Shown: piece after piece, positions 51,501 through 63,500 of the stretch
Layout: the number at the start of each line of letters is the position of its first letter
Position numbering within the stretch: position 1 is the first letter of the stretch
Assembly: GCA_027186245.1 (NCBI GenBank)
Contig: CP114483.1
Span: 30,944,642 to 31,008,641, forward strand
Source: Coriaria nepalensis
Lineage: Eukaryota > Streptophyta > Magnoliopsida > Cucurbitales > Coriariaceae
Length of the DNA stretch: 64,000 nucleotides
Reading direction: 5' to 3'
Notes under the pieces: model-generated
The model's database searches: none
The model's input: the letters and a program-made list of their open reading frames with translations, nothing else
Told to the model about the DNA's origin: nothing
Made by a program: the position numbers and the translations under genes

Positions 51501-54500
51501 CCTTAGTATTCTATATGCTACATTGAGATGTCCCTGACATGGTGCATGCATATATTGATGTACTAAGCTTACCGGCAAGGCGATGTCTGGTCTTGTATGT
51601 GAAACGTAGATGAGCTTTCCTATAAGACGTTGATAAGTTTCCTTGTCGATTGGTTTCCCTTCAAACATCTTTGCGTTATTGCCAAGTTCAATTGGAGTGT
51701 TACTCGGCTTGCATCCCAACATCCCAGTTTCTTCCGAGAGATCCAGAATGTATTTTCTTTGAGAGATAGGAATAGCCTTTTTTCTTATTGCAAATTCCAT
51801 CCCACGAAAGTATCTCAACGGTCCGAGATCTTTTACTTCAAATTCCCTGGCCATCGACAACTTTATTCGCTTCATTTCCTCAACATCATTTCTAGTGACA
51901 ATGATATCATCAACATACACAATTAGGATGGTTATCTTCCCCTTGCTTTTTTGTTTTACATTACATTCAACACACATTAGATCATCTTCAAAAAACAGAT
52001 CAAGCTCCTGCCAAAGATCTTGAAGGTTGGAGAAATATTGAGTTACAAATTTTGAACCCTATTTCATCTCTTTTAGCTTTGAACGAATTTCGAATATTTG
52101 AGAGGCATTCCCAAGATCATAATACATTCTGTGAGTAGCATCCCATACTTCCTTGGCCATTTTGAACCAAAGATATCGGTGGCTAATCCTTGGTTCCATT
52201 GTGTTGATGAGCCATTCGAGAACTATGGAATTCTCCTTGATCTATGTTGCATAAGTTGAACTGGTAGGGCTTGGAGTTGGAAGATCTCCGATGATGTAGC
52301 CAAGTTTACCGCGACCCCAAATAACGATCTTGACAGATTGAGCCCACTGTAAGTAGTTTTTTCCATCAAGTTTGTGGTCGGTGATATGAAGAGAAGTAAC
52401 AAAGACTGGATTGGATTGTGTTTGGCTGGAGATTTGCTAGAGTTGATGAGGTCGAAGTTATCGCCGGAAGAGGCTGTCTCTTTCTCTTCTAGCGCCAGAA
52501 AAAAAAAAACAACAACTGGAGTTTAGCCAATCTGGCTCTGATACCATGCAGAATTAACAGTAGATAGATAAAAAACTGCTATGTTATTTTGGTAGAAGAC
52601 AACCTATTAAATAGAGTACGTAAGAGATACAACAAGAAAATAAAATCTCCTAAAACTTAGGACTAGAAATCAAGGATTTACTAGGAAAAAATACATGACT
52701 ATCCTAACCATACTTATGTGCTAATTCTATGCTATAATACATTTGACTTAATCAAATCTGATTTGATTTTGTCCACACCATTCTCATAGAAGTGATATGA
52801 AAAATGCTATTTTTCACATTTTTTTTGTACTTGGAACTGAAATCTATTTGATTATACATCAAACGGTGTTGTTACATTACTGTTTCATGCTAATATGTCT
52901 CATGCTATTGGGTTTTCAATGAATCGATTCCGTGATAGTCCACATTCCACCCAAACATCGTGCCAAATGATGATTACATCAATCAACTTCATGTGTGTTT
53001 CTTTTGTCATATCACATTTGAGATCCCATTCTGGTTATCCGAAATGTGTTTATGTAATCATGGAAGATGTTCTGGTTTTTAGCATTTTATAAGAGGAATG
53101 AAAAAAAATCAATCCTATATCCTGTACTGTATGTAAAGCTTAAATTTTCTAAACTCTAATTGTGTATTATGCATTTTCTGCAGTGCTATTACTGAAGATG
53201 CAAATTGTGCAATTGAGCTGAAGAATGGTTCATCGGTGGGGGGACGCAAAGTGGCTGTCAAACATGCAATGCATCGACCATCCCTACAGCAGCGCCGATC
53301 AAAGGAAAATCAAGGTTAATATGCTGTATTCTGATGTTAGACTTGCAAGTATTTCAATGCATTTGGGTGATTATGGGCTTAACTTAGACATGCTCTTGTG
53401 TATAAATAGGATCTCAAAACTTTTCTCCCATAGTATTTTGAATATTTATTGGTCTTTTCCCCTAACTCAGATAGTACTATGAAGTCGAAGAGTGACGTAA
53501 GGGGTGACATCCCAAAGGCAGAGAAGATTGTTGCTTCAGACTTAGAGGAAAGAGGTTGCGAGCAGTTCTATGATCATATACTATGATTTTCCGTCATATA
53601 ATTCACACTTTTCCATCTCATGTTGAAATGTGTGTCAGCCGATTTAGGGAAGCATGTGGAGGCTGGCAAAGCAACCCTAGTTCCGAGTGATTCAGTAGAT
53701 GGAGGTGGTTCAGCAAATCCAGGTTAATATATTTCATTTTTGTGTATCATTATTATTTGTTAAACCTAGAGACAAACTGTACTGCATTAATAAGTTCTCA
53801 TATCTCCTTTTACTCCTATTTTGTAAAGTTTTACGAAGTGTTGACTCAGTATCTTGAAATCAAAGATCAACATGAACTGTTGGAGATCTCAATAAAAAAA
53901 ATAAAGGCTGATCTAGACTAGGAAAAAAGAAGGTTCCTAATCATCCAACTAATATTAATCTCCGACTCCTCTCTTCTTCAACCAAATGTTTCAGGGAAGC
54001 CTGTAGAAGGTAGGAAAGCAGCACCAGTTCCGAGTGATTCAGCTAAGAAAGGTGGTTTTGAAAATCAAGTTTAATTTATTGTATTTTGGTATTGGCCTAT
54101 ATGCCTTCAGTACTTTTGTGTATTATGATCATTATGTTCTTGACTTAGAGATGTACATTAGTGCATTTACAAAACCCCACTACTGTTGCACCTTTGTAAA
54201 CAAGCATCCGAAGAAAGAGGAAGAAAGATATTTTATTTTACATCGATGTTTCTTCTTATATGATTCAGGGAAGCGGGTAGAATCAGGGAAAGCAACTCAA
54301 GAAGCTCTGATTGATTCAGCAGAGAAAACTGGTTCAGAAAAGCAAAGGTAATGGATCTTCACCACATGCTGTGGCTCCCTCCTCCTCAGCTATTTCCCGT
54401 GTTTATTAATAAGTTAATGCTGGGCTCAGATTGGTGAATTGTATCATTCTGGTTATTGGTGACTTGTACTCTAGAATTAAAACTTACACTTTGAATGTCA

Positions 54501-57500
54501 AGATTCATTATAACTCTCAGTTCGGAACAGTTCTTTATAATAAATATAGCTTCTAGAACTCACGTTCTCATTTTTATTATTGTTTACTGTTTTTCTGTTA
54601 TCAATAATGCTTCTTTCGTTGAACTTGGCATGTAATGCTGTTGTGGGAAAAAAAAAAAATCTCTCGACTTAAAATTTTCTCCACTCCATGAAGAAATAGG
54701 ATTCTTTCCCTTCTCCCCTCATGCCTAGGAATATGGCTATATTTTCTGACATTTTTCCTTGCTATGATTTGCACTGCTCTATGAAGATAATCATATTTAT
54801 TTTCTTCGGACAAATTGCCCCCTGAGTATTGTTTTGTTCTATGGTTTTGAAGGATTGCTAGAACTGTTATTTTTGGTGGTCTTCTTAATGCTGAAATGGC
54901 AGAAGCTGTCCACAACGGAGCTAGGGAGATTGGTACTGTTTGTTCTGTAACGTTTCCTCTTCCAAAAGAAGAATTGCACCAATATGGTAAGTGATTTCAG
55001 CCCCCCCAAATATAAATAACAGTTATTGGGTACTGTTGTTGCTTTTAATCGAGAACTCAATTGGATTTTATTTTTGAGTTGATAAGTGTACTCTGGGAAG
55101 AAGGCTGTTGATTGTTACACAACGAATAGTCAAGTAGCTCACTTCTGCTCTCGTCTAAAACCAACCAAACAGATTTCTAGGGAATTATATAAGAATCACT
55201 CTATATGATGAGTACAATCTGCATGAGCAGCAAAATGCAACTTTTCTTCGTTGTGATCTTACTAGGGAAAGTAACCTATTTCACATTTGCTTACAAGTAT
55301 GTAGAGATGTGTCATAACAGGAAATAACTTCAGTTACACTATTTACCACTTATGCTAGTGAGCTTTGAGTGCACTTTAGAGTATACGATTGACACTACAG
55401 TAAACCTCGACAATTTAATATCCGAATAAATTAATAGCCTTGTTTAAATTATATTTTCGGCCAGTCTGGAATTGGAAATAACCTGCTAAAATAATATCGA
55501 TTATTTAATATTTGCTAAATTAATAGATTTTTCATGGTCCCATGACTATTAATTTACCAAGGTTCTACTGTTAGAGGAGAGACATATGGTTCTCCTATAC
55601 GTATTTGCTTATGCTGTTCATTTTCATTGTTTCTTTCTTCCTTTCCCCTCTTGGGCATACAAATGCACATAGATCCTCGTGATATTGATTGTTGATTGCA
55701 TGTAAATATAAAAGCAGTCAAGCAAACTGTTTTGATTTAGGTTTCATGCCAAACACATTTGGAATTTGTATTAAGGTTACCTTTGCTTAGGTTAGAACAA
55801 CAAATATTCATACAACGATTCTTCAGGTCTTATGCAAGATGGGTGCAGAATGGATGCTTCAGCTATACTTTTTACAAGTGTGAAATCAGCTTGTGCTGCT
55901 GTTGCAATGCTACACCAGAAAGAGGTTGAAGGGGGAACTGTGTGGGCCCGTCAACTTGGTGGAGAGGTATAAATATGTAGATTACTAGAGCTGTACAGTA
56001 CGTGGAGTTGATTTTCCTTTCTTAGTCAGAACTTCAGTTTTCTAGTTTCTCCCCTCTACTGAATTTTCCACGGGTCACTTTTCCAGTGAGAAATTGTGTG
56101 AACTTAGGCAATGCCTATATGCTATATTTACTCTATTCAGGCTATTAAAATTCATTTCGCCATAAGCTGTGAGCCCTTTGACTCTTTTTGTAGATAAAAT
56201 ATCTTCTGTTTTCCTTCATTAATGAATTAATATCATTCACTTTGTATTGCTTTTCTGCCTATGAAGTCTATTAGAGAGATGGTTTATACATTGTGAGAGA
56301 ACCCATAGAATATTCACTTCTTCTGTTTTGCTTTGCATTTCATCATGACAGGTTTAATTGGTCCATAGTTTGAGTTATTGTGGTTGACTTACTAACTATT
56401 ATTACCTTAAGAATAATCAAAGACATCTACTATTGATATTTAAATGCTCCAGTGCATAGAATATTATGAAAGTCTAATCTGAGAGTTTTGTTTCCTTTTG
56501 TTGCTAATGCCTAACAATTATGTTATTATTGCTATTGCTTCCACATCTGTTTATAAGGGTGTTGAAAAAATCTAAGTTCTTGTGTTATGTTCGTTCTCCA
56601 GGGATCCAAAACTCAGAGATGGAAACTTATTGTTAGAAATCTTCCTTTCAAGGTTTTTCTGAAACTTTCAATACTTTTCGTGTTTTCATCTCAGAGGATC
56701 TTGACTAAAGCAATTTTTATGAAATATTGATGCAGGCCGAAGAGAATGAGATAAGGGAAACGTTTTCATCTACTGGGTTTGTTTGGGATGTGTTCATTCC
56801 CCATAAGTCTGAGGAGGGGTATATTCTTGTAATCCATAACTTGCGAACTGTCCATTGTATATCAGTAATATGCATAACAATATAATTTATTTTCTCAGAT
56901 TATCGAAGGGATTTGCATTTGTCAAATTTACATGCAAACAAGATGCAGAAAATGTACGATTTTAGACCTTACTCTTCTTTCATGAGTATGAAGCTTCAGG
57001 AAATGTCCACATCTACTTACATTCTCACTTTTTCTCCAGGTCATCAAAAAGTTTAATGGGCAAAAGTTCGGTAAAAGACCAATAGCTGTGGACTGGGCAA
57101 TTCCAAAGAAAGTATATAGCAGTGGTGCTAGTGGCTCTCTTGCTCCAGGAGAAGGTAATTCTCGGTGTTCTACAGTAATATTGCTTCCTGCTTTGTTATC
57201 TGTTTGTGTTTTGGCCCATTGGCTGTATTTATTATGAAAACTTTAATAATTTGCTCTAGTAATTTACAGATTACATACATAGGGTATTTATACACTAGAA
57301 ACCCTAGACTAATTATGGTAAGATCTTAACAACTACTTTACAAACTCATATTTTTAAGAATATATTCTAAGATATCTCTTCCTAATATTTATCCTAAGAT
57401 TTCTCTAACCAAAGCCTAACATTATCCTTTTTTATTTCCAACACTCCCCCCAAGCTGGTTCAAAGATATCTAGTAAACCCAGCTTGCATACCAACTTGTC

Positions 57501-60500
57501 GAAATGAATCTTTTGTAGTCCTTTAGTAAAGATATCTGCCACTTGTTGATCTGTAGGAATATACGACATACACATTATACTTTCTTCCAACTTCTCTTTA
57601 ATGAAATGTCTATCAATCTCCACATGTTTAGTCCTATCATGCTGAACCGGATTATGAGCAATATTGATAGCTGCTTTATTATCATAGTAGAGTGTCATAG
57701 GAATGGCACTCGAGAACTTTAAATCTTCAAGCAGCCCTTTTAGCCGTAGTATTTCACAAATCCCTTGAGCTACCGCCCTAAACTCGGTTTCTGCACTACT
57801 TCTAGCTACTACATTATGTTTTTTACATCTCCAAGTTACTATATTTCCACCAACATAAGTACAGTAGCCTGAGGCAGACCTTATATCAGTTACACTACCT
57901 GTCCAGTCAGCATCTGTGAATGCCTCGATCCTGACATGTCCATAATTCTGAAATAGCAATCCTCTTCTCGGTTTTCCTTTTAGATACTTAAGTATTCTAT
58001 AAATAGCATCAAAGTGTTCTTCTCTAGATGAGTGCATGAATTGGCTCACAACACTTATTGCAAACGCTATATCTTAACTTGCTTTCTCTAACTTGAAGTT
58101 AGAGATAGGTAGATGAGTCTTTCCACTAGTCTTTGAAACTGTTCTCTATTCACCATCCTACCTGAACTTGCTATCTCTAACTTCAAGTTTGCTTCCATAG
58201 GAGTTTCATCCGGTTTGCACCCGAGATAACCTGTATTCTTAAGCAAGTCAAGTACATATTTCCTTTGAGAAACAAAAATTCCCTTCTTAGATCTATCAAA
58301 TTCCATTCCTAAAAAGTACTTCACAAATCTAAGGTCTTTTATTTCAAATTTGGTGGCAAAAAATTTATTCAACCTTTCTAGTTCATCTACATCACTTCCA
58401 GTTAGGATCGTATCATCCATATAAACAATGAGAATGACAATCTGACCATCCCTAGAATGCTTAACAAATAACGTATGATCTGCTTGAGTTTGGTGATCTA
58501 CCCTTTAGAGACTTAGTCAGGCGATCAAACCATACCCTAGGTGATTGCTTTAGGCATTACAATGACTTTCTTAATTTGCAAATCTTCTCTGTTCCATAAT
58601 GTCCTTCAAAACCAGGTGGTAAATCCATAAACATTTCCTCTTCTAATTCCCCATTAATGAAAACATTTTTCACATCTAGCTGTTGTAAAGGCTATTCGAG
58701 ATTAGCAGCAAGGGAAAACAATACTCTAATACAATTTACCTTAGCAATTAGGGCAAATGTCTCTTGGTAATCTATTCCATAGGTTTGTGTGAAGCCTTGC
58801 CTTGTAGCTTTCAATCTTCCCTTCTGCGTTGTACCTCCCAGTAAACACCCACTTGCGGCCTACCGTTTTTCCTCCCTTAGGTAGGCTCATAATCTCCCAC
58901 GTGTCATTTTTTTCAAGTACTCTCATCTCTTATAACACAACCATTTTCCATTATGGTTGACTTGTTACTTCCTGGATATCTTTTGGAATTGAAACACTGG
59001 ATAAATTTGCAATAAAGGTTCTATAGCTAGGAGATAACCGATGATAGGAGACATATTTAGCAGTAGGATACATAGTACAGGTACGAATTTGTTTCCTAAG
59101 GGCAATAGGGATATCAAGATCATAATTTGTAGAAACAACTTTATCATGATGATTCGAATTACTTGAAACATTTGGAACTGTAATACCTATTTCATTTACA
59201 AGATCATCATCCACAGAGACATTTTGGTAGGTAGGAGGTTGAGGTTTTTTATTCTGAATCTGCTTCCTCTGAGAGTAGACTATCAGCTCAGGTTGTTGCA
59301 TTGTTTCTAGTTTTTCTCCCACTGACAAAGAGTCTATAACATTTGATTCAATAGGAAAGGAAGGATCATATAGGTTACTAGATTGAGGGTCATTTTGAGT
59401 AAGCATATCTAGAACTGGTAGAGGTAAAGAATTTGAAGTTTCCCAAAAATTATCTTCCATCCTAGAATTACTCTCCCCCTGAAGAGAATTTTCGGTAAAG
59501 TAAGGTGTGTCTTCAAAGAAAGTTACATCCGTGCTCACAAAGAATTTTTTTAACATAGGATGATAACATTTATACCCTTTTTGATTTGGAGAATAGCCTA
59601 TAAAGACACTTTTGTTCTAGGATCAAGTTTGATCGGCTGTGTTTGTGAATATGAACAAAAATTGTGCAGCCAAAAATTATAGGAGATAAGGAGTTAAATA
59701 TCCAAATATGAGGAGATATTTCTAGTAGTTTGTTTGGAGGAGTTTGATATTCTAGTACCTTAGTGGGAACTCTATTTATAAGATAAATAGTTGTAAGGAC
59801 TGCTTCCCCCCATAGATACGTAGGGACCCCATAGTAAACATGATTGATCTAGTAACTTTAAGTAGGTGTCTATTTTTCCTTTCAGTTATACTATTTTAGG
59901 TATCATAACATGTAGATTGATGAAGCATGCCTTTTTCTGTCAAGAACTCATTTAGGATTGAATTAAAGTACTCTTTGCCATTATCGGTTCTAAGAACTTG
60001 GATTTGTGTTTGGAACTGATTTTTAATCATATAATAGAATTCTTGGAATTTTTTAGCAGCTTCGGTTTTTTTTTTAATAAAAATACCCAACATATCCTAG
60101 TATAAGAAGCTTGATAGGAATGCGATTTATAAGAAGCTCTCTGATGTTTTGATAATTGACATGGTTCACATTAAATAGATATTGGATTAACATGATTGTC
60201 TTTAAAGAAAGATGGAAACAAATGCTTAAAGTAAGGAAAACTAGGATGACCTAACCCTATAGTGCCATAACATTATTTTGTCTTTAACAGGAATAGAAAA
60301 ACTACTACTTGCAGTTTGAGCTTGTCCACCCTTGGTAGTCGATTCATCAAAATAATAGAGTCCATCAACCATTCGAGCACTGCCAATCATCTTCTTTGAA
60401 TGATGATCTTGAAATTCACAGTAAGAATCATAGAATTTCACTAAACAATTAGAATCTTTGGTAAGTTTGCTAACTGATAAGAGATTACATGATAACTTAG

Positions 60501-63500
60501 GGACATGTAAGATAGACTTTAGAGTAAGATCATTTGAGATAGTGACTGAACATTTTCTTGCAATTAGAGATAAACTCCCATTTGCTATACAAATTTTTAG
60601 ATTACCGGGACAAGTAGTATATGAGGTGAAAAAATGAGATGAATTGGTCATATGATCAGAAGCACCAGAATCAATGATCCATGGTTCTTGATTAGAAAAA
60701 ACAATTGAGGCTATGGGAAAACTACATTTTTTTGCAAGAAAACTTGAACCTGAACTAGGGGTATGAATTTGGCTAGTTATTTTGCATATTTGATCAAGCT
60801 GTTCTTTGCTAAGAGAAGGAGATGATGTCTCGGTTTCAATGGACGCATGCATTCCATGACAATTTTTATCTCCACTTCGGTTGCCTTTCCAATTTTGTGG
60901 CTTTCCATGAATTTTCTAGCAGGTAGCCCTAATACATCTAGGTTTGTTACAGTAATCACACCATACCTTAACCTTCTCCTCAAACCTCGAATGTTGACTA
61001 TAGGAGGAATTAGATCCTCTTGGCTTATAAGCCGCTGCTACAGTTACCACTTCTTCTGTTGATACCGTGGTGTTAAGTGCAGAATTTTCAAGGATTTCTA
61101 TAGAACCTTTCTTCCCCATCATCACAATCTTACAATTCTCTTCCCTTCTAATTTCTGAAAAAACCTCCCTTGTAGAAGGCAGTGGTTCTTTTCTTAGAAT
61201 TCGACCTCTTGCTTCATCTAGGTCAGGGTTGAGACTAGCCAAGAACTCAAACACCCTATCTTTCTCTACTATTTTCTTGAACTGTGCTGCATCTATTCCA
61301 CATGCCCAGTCAAGATCATAAAAAAGATCTAGTTCTTGCCATAATCCTAATATCTTATTATAATAATTGGTGACAGTCATGTCTCCTTGTTTCATTTCTC
61401 GGATCTTGGTCTTAATCCCATATACTTGTGTTGAGTTTCCCAAGTCAGAGAAAGTAGAGGATACGGCATCCCAAACATCCTTTGCAGTAGGGAGATACAT
61501 GTAGTTTTGACCAATATCTTCAACCATCGAGTTCACAAGCCAAGAGATGATGGCATAGTTCTCTTCTTCCTAGGTGGAATAATTCAGATCTTTCATATTA
61601 GGTGCTGTTGTAGTTTCTGTATATGCCCCATCTTTCTTTTTCCTCAAAGAAATAGTCTCACTGATTGAGACCATTTTAGGAAAATTCTATCCATTCAATA
61701 GATGTGTTGTGATCTAGATGGTGGATTTCTCGTTGAGGTTTAGGGACGACGGCTTCCTCTCAGTGACTGTCAAGGAATCGTCACTCATGTTGTTGTGAAT
61801 TTGAAGAATACGTCTTCACGAGAGATCTGTTTTTCGAGCAATAAATGAATGGTGGTCACCGGTTGATTAAGTCAACCGTTAATGACCTTAGAAGAACCCT
61901 AGCTCTGATACCATGAAAATTTTAATAATTTGCTCTAATAATTTACAGATTACATACATATGGTATTTATACACTAGAAACCCTAAATTAGTTATGGTAA
62001 GATTTTAACAACTAATTTACAATCTCATATCTTTAGAAAAATATTCTAAGATATCTCTTTATAATATTTCTCCTAAGATTTCTTTAACCAAATCCTAACA
62101 TTATCCTTTTTTATTTCCAACAATTATGTACCAAACGTAAAGGCTTACTATTCTATGTTAGCATTGATCTCTAGATATATATATATATACATATTAAGGC
62201 GAGTCCGCTTGGTTCTTTAAAGTACCAACATTAGAAGTCAATAACTTTACAGTCTATATGTAATAAAACATAAGTGCTGGTCTTTTACAGGGCAAGGAAA
62301 TGAAAGCAACCAGGATGGTAACAGCAGTAGTGTTGATATTGAAGATGTTATGCAGGATTCTAAGAAGCAGTCTGAGTATGCTGATGAGGCTAATAGTGCT
62401 TCAGATGATGATTCCGTTGCAACAGACGATAAAGACCTGCCTACAGCAGTGGCTGATTTTGACGAGGAAGCTGACATAGCAAGAAAAGTCCTAAAAAACT
62501 TGATGACATCTTGTGAAAGAGAAACCCTACCTTCTCTCAATGATGATCCCATGTCATTCAAGAATAATGAGGAGCTAGAGGTTCCTGAAACTGTTGACTT
62601 ACCAGTTAACTTGTCTGATGAGTCAGAACCAGTTAATACCGGACAATCAGATGAAAATACCAAATATCTAAAACCGACAGATGATGAAGATGGTTTACAG
62701 AGGACAGTTTTCATAAGCAATATTCCTTTTGAATTTGACAAGGAAGAAGTGAAGCAAAGATTTTCTGGGTTTGGTGAAGTTTTATCCTTTGTCTCTGTAC
62801 TTCATCCTGTGACCAAGTATGGATACTATTACCTATGAATATACTTATATACTTTGCACATTCCTTCTAACAAAATCCTCGTGTGATCTCTTTGTGGCAG
62901 GCGACCCAAGGGAACCGGTTTTCTAAAGTTTAAAACAGTAGATGCTGCTACTGCAGCTGTTTCAGCTGCACATACTGAATCTGGTTTGGGAATTTTTCTG
63001 AAAGGTCGGCAGTTGACAGTATTGAAGGCTTTGGATAAGAAATCAGCTCATAATAAGGAATTGGAGAAGTCCAAAAATGAAAATCAGGATCATCGGAATC
63101 TTAACCTAGCAAAGGTTGGTTTCTAAGGCCCCCTCCATGCATTGGAAAAAGAAAAGATAATGCCCTCTTTTTTCTTTGACTGAGATTATGACATCCCTTT
63201 GTTCTGTTTTGTTTATTACTTTGATGAGATTCTATCTTTCTTTGCTTTCTTTTGTTTTTTGTTTCAAACTTTTTTTTTTCTATTTTAGCGAATGGACTTG
63301 TCTTTAAGATTTTTGTTGTTTCTGTTTGCCATGTGTTAATAGGAAGGTCTGATAGTTGAGAGGACCCCAGCTGCTGAAGGAGTTTCAGCTGATGATATGT
63401 TGAAACGCCAAACGTAAGTATTTCCATGTTGTTATGGGTTGGGATTCTGTCTTCATCTTATTAATTTTCTTTGTTGGGGGCTGGGGAGGGAGGAGAAGGA

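Larger units (their letters stand above)
49391..52778 (-). mobile_element. Ty1-copia, internally deleted and re-invaded, in RBM28 intron 3
   Basis: LTRs lie at both ends: 49391-49620 and 52547-52778, termini TGTGGA/TCCACA, the right copy starting TGCAGA. The TGGTATCAGAGCC primer site is present on the minus strand (52534-52546). From right to left on the minus strand, gag (about 52500-51980) is fused by deletion straight into the second half of RT (51960-51447, [11 protein letters not shown] box). The zinc knuckle, protease, integrase and N-terminal RT are gone. RNase H follows but is interrupted at 49972-51297 by a solo LTR. Its end is at 49809-49643. A 20-base C run (49623-49642) occupies the purine-tract position. 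Not autonomous. Confidence 0.93.
57235..62122 (-). mobile_element. Ty1-copia, full structure but decayed coding, in RBM28 intron 14
   Basis: A 4888-bp antisense element with LTRs of 209 bp at each end, flanked by ATTA (57231-57234 and 62123-62126). The primer site TGGTATCAGAGCT is on the minus strand at 61901-61913 and the purine tract complement CTCCCCCC at 57444-57451. On the minus strand, in order: gag (61800-60900), protease with D-S-G-A (near 60670), integrase (about 60100-59590; [10 protein letters not shown] seen), linker with an NLD/LRK-type region (59556-58951), RT (58926-58088) and RNase H (58049-57432). Each domain is interrupted by stops or frameshifts, and the 18 differences between LTRs fit a much older insertion. 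Confidence 0.93.
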
